Assembly: GCF_003464085.1 (NCBI RefSeq)
Contig: NZ_QSDR01000061.1
Coordinates: forward strand, 1 to 6,999
Direction: 5' to 3'
Length of the DNA stretch: 6,999 bases
Source: Clostridium sp. AM58-1XD
GTDB taxonomy: Bacteria; Bacillota; Clostridia; Lachnospirales; Lachnospiraceae
Made by a program: the position numbers and the translations under genes. Shown piece by piece: positions 1-6,329 of the stretch. Within the stretch, counting starts at the first letter, position 1. Every line of letters begins with the position of its first letter. The notes beneath the pieces were generated by a model. That model searched no databases, was not told the DNA's origin, and saw only the letters and a list, made by a program, of their open reading frames with translations.

Positions 1-42
1 TTTCCTTATTATAAAAAGCTTTTTCCTTATTATAAAAAGCTT
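1..42. repeat. 21-bp exact tandem duplication (2 copies visible)
   Basis: Bases 1-21 are repeated exactly at 22-42. The unit is in frame and, once the 26-bp duplication is discounted, encodes (E/K)AFYNKE twice in the continuing aldolase. The left end is cut by the window, so the copy number may be higher. Confidence 0.93.
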
Positions 43-43
43 C

Positions 44-95
44 TTTCATATTATCATATCTGACTGGCGTTTCATATTATCATATCTGACTGGCG
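44..95. repeat. 26-bp exact tandem duplication (2 copies)
   Basis: Bases 44-69 are repeated exactly at 70-95, with no partial third copy on either side. The length is not a multiple of three, so it changes the frame of the aldolase and creates the stop at 46-48. Deleting one copy leaves the frame open to base 1. Confidence 0.97.
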
Positions 96-1122
96 CTTTA
101 AGAATAGAATTCATATATTCTCTATATTTCTCTTCCAAAAATTCATAATCATATCGTTTTCTCTTCTCTGCTCCAACGTTATCAAGAACATGCCGAATAT
201 CTCTCATTTTAATAGTTGCCTTATCTGTTAAGTATGAAATATTATTTACATGTGCTGAGAAAACTCCTGCTAAAAAATAAGGAATTGAATATCCCCATGT
301 ACATTTTACCATCAAACTCTTCATATAGATGTCTACTATATCTAATAAAATATCTATATCATAGTTTTTATTAAACTTTCGGTTCATATACTGTGCTATT
401 AATTCCGTATTTGTATTTCCTGCGCCTCTTCCCATCCCGCACATAGTTGCGTCGATAATCGACTCTCTTTTTCCTCTGCACAGTTCCATAAAACGCTGTG
501 ATAAAGCAAAGGACATTTGCATATTGTTATGGGAGTGTAGTCCTATTGCTATATCGTCTCGCAAATTGTGATGAACAAGATAAAAAATACGTTCTAAATC
601 GTCCAAATACATTGAACCAAATGTATCTACTATTGAAAGAGTATATGGTAAAACTTCATTAACTTCCTTAATCAAATCGAGAATTTCAATATCGGAATAT
701 CCCAAGATGTCCACTGGCTGTACAAATACCTTATATCCCAATGCCTTAACCTTTTTACATACATTTATAGCCTCTTTACGTTCATGCTTAAAAAAGCAGA
801 TACGGATTCCATCAATTGACTTTCCATCACATGGTTTTAATAGTTCTACGTCATAACGACTATAATCTGCCAAGGCAACAAACATCGTTTTGCTATTATT
901 TTTAGGTAGGAACTTTTTAATTTCATCAGAATTTTTAAATACTGTACTCCCTGTTTCTCCCGATTCCTTTTCCAGAAAGCCAACTTCAACAATATCTACA
1001 TTTGCTTCTACCAAATGGTGAATCATTCCTTTAATAGTATTATCACCAAATTTTTTATTTACCAAATATCCCCCATCTCTCAATGTACAATCTAAAAGTT
1101 TAATATTTCCCATGTTTTTCAT
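46..1122 (-). CDS. HMGL-like (DRE-TIM) aldolase, C-terminus altered by a 26-bp tandem duplication
   Basis: This is a TIM-barrel lyase of the HMGL-like/4-hydroxy-2-oxovalerate aldolase family, metal-dependent enzymes that make or break C-C bonds next to a keto acid. The family signature LLDCTLRDGGY lies at residues 9-19, with R15-D16 as the expected catalytic/metal pair. IVDTFGS is at 164-170, the metal-binding H-S-H at 196-198 and GMGRGAGN at 229-236, so the barrel looks complete. The open frame stops at 46 after a tail ending QSDMII that comes from the second copy of a 26-bp repeat (44-95). With one copy removed, the frame continues as NMKEAFYNKE and stays open to the window edge, so the true protein is probably longer. 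The start overlaps the cytidylyltransferase end by 23 nt. A second ATG at 1113 (residue 4) is also possible. The pairing suggests synthesis of a keto-acid sugar for CMP activation. The aldolase fold is secure; the substrate is unknown. Confidence 0.85.
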   Translation of the reverse strand: MKNMGNIKLLDCTLRDGGYLVNKKFGDNTIKGMIHHLVEANVDIVEVGFLEKESGETGSTVFKNSDEIKKFLPKNNSKTMFVALADYSRYDVELLKPCDGKSIDGIRICFFKHERKEAINVCKKVKALGYKVFVQPVDILGYSDIEILDLIKEVNEVLPYTLSIVDTFGSMYLDDLERIFYLVHHNLRDDIAIGLHSHNNMQMSFALSQRFMELCRGKRESIIDATMCGMGRGAGNTNTELIAQYMNRKFNKNYDIDILLDIVDIYMKSLMVKCTWGYSIPYFLAGVFSAHVNNISYLTDKATIKMRDIRHVLDNVGAEKRKRYDYEFLEEKYREYMNSILKAPVRYDNMKRQSDMII

Positions 1123-1777
1123 CTCGATTCTTAATAATATTCATATAAATTGCATTGGCAATCTTAAAATCTTCTGGATTATCAATGTCTATTTCCTCCA
1201 ATTTTTCTCCCTCGCATATATACGGTTTTATTCCAACTCTTCTTTTATACTTTTCAAAAACTTCTTTTTTGAATACATATGCGCCTGGAGTTTCGACATA
1301 TATCGGAACTAAATCCTGCGTTCTTGGAAAGTTCTGAATATCAAAATTCAGGGCCTTTCCTTCCTGCCATAAAAACTGCTGCATCTTAGTAGCAATAAAC
1401 GCCGAGTCATATTCTTCCGACTGCACTGCATTTACACACTTATTAATACTACGGCTGGAGGTAAATGGTCCTGTTGCATGTGACGCTATATAAATATCCG
1501 CATCTACTTCTTTAATAAACCGATCCAATATATCATTACAGTTGATGGAATCCGCATCTAATTCAAATGACCTATTTAAAAATTTCACTCCTGGTAAAAG
1601 ATAGTCCTGAATTGATATGTTACTGCAATATACATATATCTCATCTATGCTGTTTGCCTCTAATAAAGCTCTTTGAATACAATGCACAAGAGGTGTTCCA
1701 TCATCAAAACACTTTATATTTTTCCCAGGCAACCGTTGATTATTTAACTTAATCGGTATCATTGCTACCACTTTCAT
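1100..1777 (-). CDS. Cytidylyltransferase, NeuA/KdsB-like CMP-sugar synthetase
   Basis: The 225-residue protein is a cytosolic nucleotidyltransferase of the acylneuraminate cytidylyltransferase family, which joins CTP to an acidic keto-sugar to give CMP-sugar plus pyrophosphate. The N-terminal nucleotide-binding signature MIPIKLNNQRLPGKNIK is at residues 6-22 (family form IPARxxSxRxPGKN; here the usual small residues are K, N and N). SHATGPFTSS at 99-108 replaces the common Q-x-T-S-P-L-R segment. The C-terminal EIDIDNPEDFKIA at 195-207 matches the D-I-D-x-P-x-D-F motif of NeuA proteins. Length is typical of a single-domain family member. The ATG is preceded by AAGGAG (1786-1791) with 8-nt spacing. 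The gene starts 14 nt after the methyltransferase stop and its end overlaps the aldolase start. No NeuB-type synthase is present, so the substrate may be made by the adjacent aldolase (inference). Confidence 0.87.
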   Translation of the reverse strand: MKVVAMIPIKLNNQRLPGKNIKCFDDGTPLVHCIQRALLEANSIDEIYVYCSNISIQDYLLPGVKFLNRSFELDADSINCNDILDRFIKEVDADIYIASHATGPFTSSRSINKCVNAVQSEEYDSAFIATKMQQFLWQEGKALNFDIQNFPRTQDLVPIYVETPGAYVFKKEVFEKYKRRVGIKPYICEGEKLEEIDIDNPEDFKIANAIYMNIIKNRDEKHGKY

Positions 1778-1791
1778 ATAAGGTTCTCCTT

Positions 1792-2631
1792 TTATTTTAA
1801 GATGGCTAAACTAATATCATCCCCAATAGGCAACATATTTAACTTCTTTCCGTCTAAATATTTTTGTTCGTAATCCAACACCGCGCTCTTCACATTAGGA
1901 TATACGTCAGAAAAATAGTCATGAATTAAAATCACGCCACCTGATATCATCCTTGGATAGAAATATACCAATCCATCCAATATAGGCTTATATAGATCCA
2001 TATCTAAGTTTACAAACATATATTTTTCGTCTAAGCCCACTGCCGTATCCGGAAAATATCCCTGCTTTATAATGCAGTTTTCCGGTGTAGTCATTTTACT
2101 TAGTACAAGTTCTATTGAAGTTTTTTTCAAATGTTCCGCTTGAATTAGAGATTCTTTTTCTTCGTAAGAAAAATCTCTATTATCAAATCCCTCAAAAGTA
2201 TCAAATAAATAACATTTTGAATTGGGGAATATTCTATTTATAACTTTTGCAAATTCACCTTGATAAACACCGGCTTCTGCTACAGCCGCAAATTTTCCTC
2301 GTATATCAAGGACTTCTTTAAAATTTTCCAAAAATTTTTCTCGGCTCTTTATAGATAAACTAATATATTCCCTATTTATTTTTGTCGGCATAACTCCCAG
2401 TTCAAGTAACTGTAATGTTATCGATTCCATTCCCATTAATGAACCTATAAATATTGTATCAAAATCAATATTTTTAATTTCAGATGGTGATTTTACCTCT
2501 TTATCAAATATCTTCCACCCCACTTTAGTTTCATCATTATCAACGAAAAATAAAACTTCGTATTCTTTTTTAACTAAACTGTAAACTTTCCTTCCTGTTC
2601 CTCCAGCGCCAAATATCACACATTTTTTCAA
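1792..2631 (-). CDS. Rossmann-TylF/MycF-like SAM-dependent O-methyltransferase fusion
   Basis: This is a two-domain protein of 279 residues. Residues about 1-95 look like a small Rossmann domain: KKCVIFGAGGTGRKVY is a glycine-rich nucleotide-binding loop and VDND (about 30-33) ends the second strand, as in the N-terminal domains of PglD-like sugar enzymes. Residues about 105-279 match the TylF/MycF (macrocin O-methyltransferase) family: EAGVYQGEFA (119-128) is the SAM loop, followed by FDTFEGF (143-149), NLDMDLYKP (208-216) and GGVILIHDYF (231-240). Family members methylate sugar hydroxyls using Mg2+. I chose TTG at 2631 because AGGAGG sits 8 nt upstream (2640-2645). The frame extends to another TTG at 2652, but that would place the ribosome site inside the gene. 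The likely role is O-methylation of a glycan sugar, either free, nucleotide-linked or polymer-bound. The methyltransferase class is well supported; the acceptor is unknown. Confidence 0.85.
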   Translation of the reverse strand: MKKCVIFGAGGTGRKVYSLVKKEYEVLFFVDNDETKVGWKIFDKEVKSPSEIKNIDFDTIFIGSLMGMESITLQLLELGVMPTKINREYISLSIKSREKFLENFKEVLDIRGKFAAVAEAGVYQGEFAKVINRIFPNSKCYLFDTFEGFDNRDFSYEEKESLIQAEHLKKTSIELVLSKMTTPENCIIKQGYFPDTAVGLDEKYMFVNLDMDLYKPILDGLVYFYPRMISGGVILIHDYFSDVYPNVKSAVLDYEQKYLDGKKLNMLPIGDDISLAILK

Positions 2632-2639
2632 ATTCTCAT

Positions 2640-2645
2640 CCTCCT
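2640..2645 (-). promoter_or_regulatory. Shine-Dalgarno site deciding a TTG start
   Basis: A perfect AGGAGG on the minus strand is followed by an 8-nt spacer and TTG at 2631-2629. It lies inside the longest possible open frame, which opens at 2652, and so supports the downstream TTG as the start of the methyltransferase. Confidence 0.7.
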
Positions 2646-2734
2646 GCAACAAATTAATCTATCCCGACTATAATTGAAACAGTCTAATCAGGAAGTTCCT
2701 TTCGTTATTCATTTTCACCATATCCTTTTAATCC

Positions 2735-3913
2735 CTACATCCATTTTTGCATTAGAGTATCAAATGCTTTCCTTGGAAACACCTCTAATTTTCCACCACG
2801 AGTCGCATTCCAGACCTTTATATTATAATGGTCACAAAAATATTTTAAATCTTTATATGAATCAGTTACATATTTTAGTGACTTATCTATATCATCAATC
2901 GCTCTATGCACATATGTTTTTTCCTCATCATCTGAGAAATAGTTTTCGGCGAAGTGCACTTTCTTTGAAAAATCAATAACCTTATTTCCGTTTTCATCTG
3001 TTTTCGTTGGGAATGAGTGATCACATCCTAAAAGATATATTTCTGAAAAGCCCATATACATTGCAAAATTTATTAATTTTCCTGTTATTGTTCCATAAAA
3101 ATGAACGCCTCTGCTTACGTCTATGTTGCAGAACTTTGGTGTCCTTTCCGCCTGTATAAAGGGATAATAAATAGCATTACTAATCTGTATTTTATAGTGT
3201 ATAATCGATTGTGCACAAACAAGTTTTATAAAACCATTGAGCTGGTTTAAATCCTCTTTTTTCACTTTTATATAATCTAAATCAGATACTCCCCAAACAT
3301 CTGGTCGCCACTCAGTCTCTCCGAAAATATTATATATCCCCTTAGATGCAAAGCAGAAAATCCCCTTCTCCAAAAGCTTCTCCAAATCTGACGCCTTTAA
3401 TGATGGACCATTTCCTATTACAAAACATTTTTCTCCTTTATGCGTGTCTTTGAGAGATTCTAGCCTTGCGCGGTTTCCTGGAACAACCGCTTCAATCGCG
3501 TTTAGCTGTAGCTCTGAAATCATATTGTCAAATCCAAAGGTACGCATCCAGAGTTCCTCATTCAATTGTTTCTTGTATTCTTCCAATGAAGAATCTCTTA
3601 TATAGCTCTGTCTGGCAATGTACTCATATAATTCATCACTTAAAGTTGATATTCTATTATCGCTTTCTTGTTTGAGAAAATCTGTATAGCTGCTAAGCTG
3701 TTTGATTTGGGTATCTATATACTTGTATAATTCATCGCTTAGTTTCTGCAATCTGATGGATATTTGCTCTGCTTTTATATCAATATCTTTATTTGCTTTT
3801 CGCAGCAGTTCATTCTCGCTAGATAATATCACTATTTTATCATCAAGTTCAATAATTCTTTTTTCCGCGATGAGTAGGTTTTGCTCTAATTCACGTCTTT
3901 TCGTTTTAAACAT
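2735..3913 (-). CDS. Coiled-coil protein with MptE-like/DUF115 domain, putative glycosyltransferase
   Basis: The protein has 392 residues. Residues about 5-125 are strongly charged and heptad-like (predicted coiled coil), with LSDELYKYID at 58-67 recurring as LSDELYEYIA at 91-100. Residues about 160-385 match the 6-hydroxymethylpterin pyrophosphokinase MptE-like/DUF115 family: CFVIGNGPSL (163-172), WRPDVWGVSDLDYI (202-215), GTITGKLINFAMYMGF (274-289), EIYLLGCDHSF (291-301) and the closing NATRGGKLEVFPR (369-381). The fold is shared with the flagellin-modifying Maf proteins, which use CMP-nonulosonates, and the GNGPSL loop also recalls GT42 sialyltransferases. A CMP-sugar transferase role next to a CMP-sugar synthetase is therefore plausible but inferred. 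The other reading is a nucleotide-binding protein of unknown role. The ATG is preceded by AGAAAGGA at 3920-3927 with a 6-nt spacer. No signal peptide or membrane segment is visible. Confidence 0.8.
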   Translation of the reverse strand: MFKTKRRELEQNLLIAEKRIIELDDKIVILSSENELLRKANKDIDIKAEQISIRLQKLSDELYKYIDTQIKQLSSYTDFLKQESDNRISTLSDELYEYIARQSYIRDSSLEEYKKQLNEELWMRTFGFDNMISELQLNAIEAVVPGNRARLESLKDTHKGEKCFVIGNGPSLKASDLEKLLEKGIFCFASKGIYNIFGETEWRPDVWGVSDLDYIKVKKEDLNQLNGFIKLVCAQSIIHYKIQISNAIYYPFIQAERTPKFCNIDVSRGVHFYGTITGKLINFAMYMGFSEIYLLGCDHSFPTKTDENGNKVIDFSKKVHFAENYFSDDEEKTYVHRAIDDIDKSLKYVTDSYKDLKYFCDHYNIKVWNATRGGKLEVFPRKAFDTLMQKWM

Positions 3914-3979
3914 TATATTTCCTTTCTACACTTTTTCATAACCCTGTTGATATGATCCTAATACAATATTAACTTTAGT

Positions 3980-4374
3980 TTAAAAAAGTTTTAAAATCTC
4001 TTCCAGATTAAAGAGTACAATCCCCAAAAGAATACATGACAACCCTTTCCTTTTACATGTTCCAACTTTTTCATGTAAAAAAACATGTCCTAGTATAGCA
4101 ACAAATATATAACCTGTTGCCTCTAATATCGCGCCCAAAGACAAGTTAATATATTTATAAGAAAGAATAGTTATCAAGGTGGAGAGAAAAAATAACATAT
4201 ATGCAATAATAACCTTAAAATTCAAGTATTCTCTTATTTTATTATTACAATAATAACCTTAAAATTCAAGTATTCTCTTATTTTATTATTATATTTTTTA
4301 TTCGCACTACTTTTCAATAGAACCTGTGATATCGATGAAATACTTACGGATATCAAAAAAATCGAAATATACAT
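3980..4374 (-). pseudogene. Second EmrE/ArnF-like four-helix flippase subunit, broken by a 44-bp tandem duplication
   Basis: Translation from ATG at 4374 gives MYISIFLISV and runs to a stop at 4234 inside a duplicated segment. The rest of the protein (LNFKVIIAYM onward, to 3980) is in another frame. Removing one of the two 44-bp copies at 4204-4291 restores a single 351-nt frame of 116 residues, exactly the length of its neighbour. The restored product has four hydrophobic segments (about 2-20, 40-57, 65-85, 97-109) with KxxxxKKxxxKxR between helices 1 and 2 and KVGTCKRK between helices 3 and 4. It resembles SMR/EamA mini-transporters such as ArnE/ArnF, which flip polyprenyl-phosphate sugars. 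The start shares one base with the upstream stop (TAATG), with GAGAGG about 11 nt upstream. As written, the gene makes only a truncated peptide. Whether the lesion is biological or an assembly error cannot be decided here. Confidence 0.75.
4204..4291. repeat. 44-bp exact tandem duplication (2 copies)
   Basis: Bases 4204-4247 are repeated exactly at 4248-4291, and the periodicity ends sharply on both sides (4203 differs from 4247, 4292 differs from 4248). Because 44 is not a multiple of three, the second copy shifts the frame of the four-helix membrane protein; one copy gives an intact 116-residue frame. Confidence 0.97.
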
Positions 4375-4724
4375 TAATCTTTTTCCTCTCCAATAACTAC
4401 CATATAGACGCCGAATACAATAACAATTACCCCCAATATTTTGCAAATTGTAATGCTTTCATCAAACAGCAGTCTTCCCCACACTAATCCCCAAAAAATT
4501 GTGACAGCCTTATTTGCATAGGCAGTTACAAGTTCCATTTTCTTTAATATTTGCTGCCACATTATTGCATAAAAAAACATAATTAAAAGTAGTAGCATAT
4601 ATAATACAATAAAGTTAAAAGATAAAAAACTCTGTCCAGCCGCTAATTTTGAACAAATTCCAGCACATGAATAAAACAGCAGTAAAATATGTAACAATAT
4701 ATATGGCTTAATAGTTTTCCTCAT
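4374..4724 (-). CDS. EmrE/ArnE-like four-helix membrane protein, putative lipid-linked sugar flippase subunit
   Basis: The 116-residue protein is almost all membrane: hydrophobic segments lie at about 8-24, 36-56, 70-87 and 93-112, the layout of the small multidrug resistance/ArnE-ArnF group and of half an EamA transporter. Polar residues are few. N-terminal R2, K3, K6 and K61-K62 between helices 2 and 3 predict both ends in the cytoplasm, the reverse of the charge pattern in the next gene, so the two could form an antiparallel heterodimer. I prefer ATG at 4724 (MRKTIK), overlapping the glycosyltransferase end by 17 nt. An in-frame ATG at 4748 would add eight residues. Its position directly after a polyprenyl-phosphate glycosyltransferase points to flipping of the lipid-linked sugar across the membrane, as with ArnC and ArnE/F. 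Family assignment is good; the substrate is inferred. Confidence 0.75.
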   Translation of the reverse strand: MRKTIKPYILLHILLLFYSCAGICSKLAAGQSFLSFNFIVLYMLLLLIMFFYAIMWQQILKKMELVTAYANKAVTIFWGLVWGRLLFDESITICKILGVIVIVFGVYMVVIGEEKD

Positions 4725-5658
4725 TATTATCACCACCAACCTGATCACGTATTACGTATTGCGGCGCATTGTTAATGCTTATATAAATGCGTCCTACATA
4801 CTCTCCAATAATTCCCAGTAACATCATAATCATTCCGCAGAAAAATATAATGCAAACGATAGTTGAAGCATATCCTGGTACATAATTAAGAAAAAAGAGA
4901 CGTTTAATAATTAAGACAATTGCTCCTATAAATCCTATCAGTGCGGAAAGTACCCCTAATCCAGTCGCAACTCTTAATGGTTTCACTGAAAAAGCGGTAA
5001 AACCATTAAACCATAGTTTTATCATCTTCCTTGTACTATAACCTGATTTTCCACACAATCGTTTATGACGCACCAAGGGGACAGTACCAATATTCCTTGT
5101 AGCTCTTAAAACTAACCCTCCCACATAAGGATATGGTTGCCGATATCGTATTATTTCTTCAATAACAAATCGCTTCATAGCATAATAGCTTGAAAAATCG
5201 ACTTCTTTAGGCTTATCTATTAAAATTGTGGCCATTAAATTATTTACTCTTGTACCTAGACTTCTGAATTTTGACTGATTTATTTCGTAATATGCACATA
5301 CATAGTCAAATCCTTCAAATAATTTATCAATTAGCATATATATTTCTTTGGGATCATGTTCTCCATCATCGTCAAGTCCTACTATAATATCCCCGGTTAC
5401 AGCCCGATACGCCGCCATTAACGCACTATGTTGGCCAAAATTTCTAGAGAAATTTATGGCAATAATATGCGGATTTTTTATTGCCATATCATGGATAACA
5501 TTCCAAGTAGAATCTTTCGATCCATCATTTACCAAGATGATTTCATATTCAAACGTCTTTCTTTCGGAAATTGCCTCCAATACCTGATCAACCACCGTTT
5601 CAATCATCTTCTCTGAATTATAGCAGGGAATGACTACCGATATTTTTTGCCTCTTCAT
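4708..5658 (-). CDS. Family 2 glycosyltransferase, GtrB/ArnC/DPM1-like polyprenyl-phosphate sugar synthase
   Basis: This 316-residue enzyme has a GT-A catalytic domain facing the cytoplasm followed by two membrane helices. Motifs in order are VVIPCYN (8-14), NDGSKDST (44-51), RNFGQHSAL (72-80) and the metal-binding DDDGEHDP (96-103). A G-K-S-G-Y-S-x-R-K segment follows (203-211) in place of the family's S-K-Y-S. Helices lie at about 232-252 and 263-288, and the end carries LGIIGEYVGRIY (281-292), the hallmark of the GtrB/DPM1 group. Such enzymes move a sugar from a nucleotide donor to polyprenyl phosphate. ATG at 5658 overlaps the preceding stop as ATGA, with GGAG about 10 nt upstream inside the previous gene. 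Two small flippase-like genes follow, an arrangement like ArnC-ArnE-ArnF. Sugar identity cannot be read from the sequence. Confidence 0.92.
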   Translation of the reverse strand: MKRQKISVVIPCYNSEKMIETVVDQVLEAISERKTFEYEIILVNDGSKDSTWNVIHDMAIKNPHIIAINFSRNFGQHSALMAAYRAVTGDIIVGLDDDGEHDPKEIYMLIDKLFEGFDYVCAYYEINQSKFRSLGTRVNNLMATILIDKPKEVDFSSYYAMKRFVIEEIIRYRQPYPYVGGLVLRATRNIGTVPLVRHKRLCGKSGYSTRKMIKLWFNGFTAFSVKPLRVATGLGVLSALIGFIGAIVLIIKRLFFLNYVPGYASTIVCIIFFCGMIMMLLGIIGEYVGRIYISINNAPQYVIRDQVGGDNNEENY

Positions 5659-6329
5659 TCTTCATTCGCTCCAATTCTCATTCCACTATATAAGCATGAA
5701 TATACTCGCTGTTGAAATCCGTTCTTTCTCATCGCATATGCAATTTTATCTATGTCATACTCTATACGTCTCAATTCCACTTCATTATTATCTTTTATGA
5801 TTGCATAGGCTGCAGTCGAAATAGCGTCTCTAGGTTGTCCTACTGATCCTGGATTATAGTAAACCGCATATTTACCTATTATTTTTGATTGAATATGTGT
5901 ATGTCCAGAAATGTAAAGAGAAACCTCATCATTTTTATCTAAAAAAGAGAAGTCCTTTACATATTCATCTATATAATCAGTCCACCCGCCATGAACCATC
6001 CATATACCATCTTTTTTTATATATTGCACTGATTTTTTCAACCAGTTTATATCTTCTTCATTTAAAATTTCCCTTTGATAATCCAGGCACAAATTTACTG
6101 TATAAGAGCGATCACAGCTCTTATTATTTATAATATAATAATCATGGTTTCCCATTATATTGACAATATTCCTTTGACGAAGTTCCCTGATACATTCCCT
6201 TACCATGCAATAATAGCCACATACATCTCCTAACGAAATGATCTTTTTACACCCTATCCGATCTAATTCGTGCAGTACGGCAATCAGTGCTGGATAATTT
6301 CCATGAATATCCGAAATAATTCCTATCAT
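5655..6329 (-). CDS. Calcineurin-like metallophosphoesterase, YfcE type
   Basis: The 224-residue protein carries the complete two-metal phosphoesterase set: SDIHGN (D7, H9), GDVCGY (D35), GNHD (N61, H62), MVHGG (H113) and SGHTH (H143, H145), followed by NPGSVGQPR (159-167), which is typical of the YfcE/MJ0936-like subgroup. These are small cytosolic phosphatases or phosphodiesterases. No signal peptide or membrane helix is seen. ATG at 6329 overlaps the ATP-grasp stop as ATGA, and its own stop overlaps the glycosyltransferase start in the same way, so the three genes are probably translationally coupled. No clear Shine-Dalgarno site precedes it, which fits coupling. In this context it may remove a phosphate from a sugar-phosphate intermediate or lipid carrier (inference). 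The catalytic class is secure. Confidence 0.9.
   Translation of the reverse strand: MIGIISDIHGNYPALIAVLHELDRIGCKKIISLGDVCGYYCMVRECIRELRQRNIVNIMGNHDYYIINNKSCDRSYTVNLCLDYQREILNEEDINWLKKSVQYIKKDGIWMVHGGWTDYIDEYVKDFSFLDKNDEVSLYISGHTHIQSKIIGKYAVYYNPGSVGQPRDAISTAAYAIIKDNNEVELRRIEYDIDKIAYAMRKNGFQQRVYSCLYSGMRIGANEE

Noticed and set aside
1..95. CRISPR array or attachment site
   Set aside because: The repeats are head-to-tail with at most one base between them, have unrelated units of 21 and 26 bp and sit inside coding sequence; no spacers, tRNA end or integrase are present.
1112..1337. Plus-strand open frames of 60-66 residues over the cytidylyltransferase end
   Set aside because: They lie antisense to a gene with clear family motifs, have low-complexity composition and no family features.
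2690..2700. AGGAA-G-TTCCT inverted repeat in the intergenic gap
   Set aside because: A five-base arm with a one-base centre cannot form a hairpin, is not followed by a T run and is too short to call an operator.
2668..2721. Possible 17-residue minus-strand peptide between the DUF115 and methyltransferase genes
   Set aside because: AAAAGG lies only two bases from the ATG and the peptide shows no recognisable features; chance is the simpler explanation.
2674..2979. Plus-strand open frame of about 100 residues
   Set aside because: It mostly overlaps the conserved C-terminal part of the DUF115 gene in antisense and resembles no known protein type.
3914..3979. Possible promoter before the DUF115 gene
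   Set aside because: The 66-bp AT-rich gap has no convincing paired -35/-10 boxes; apart from the ribosome site nothing could be supported.
5348..6133. Plus-strand open frames opposite the glycosyltransferase and phosphoesterase
   Set aside because: They are antisense to genes with complete catalytic motifs, and their composition reflects the complement of those genes.
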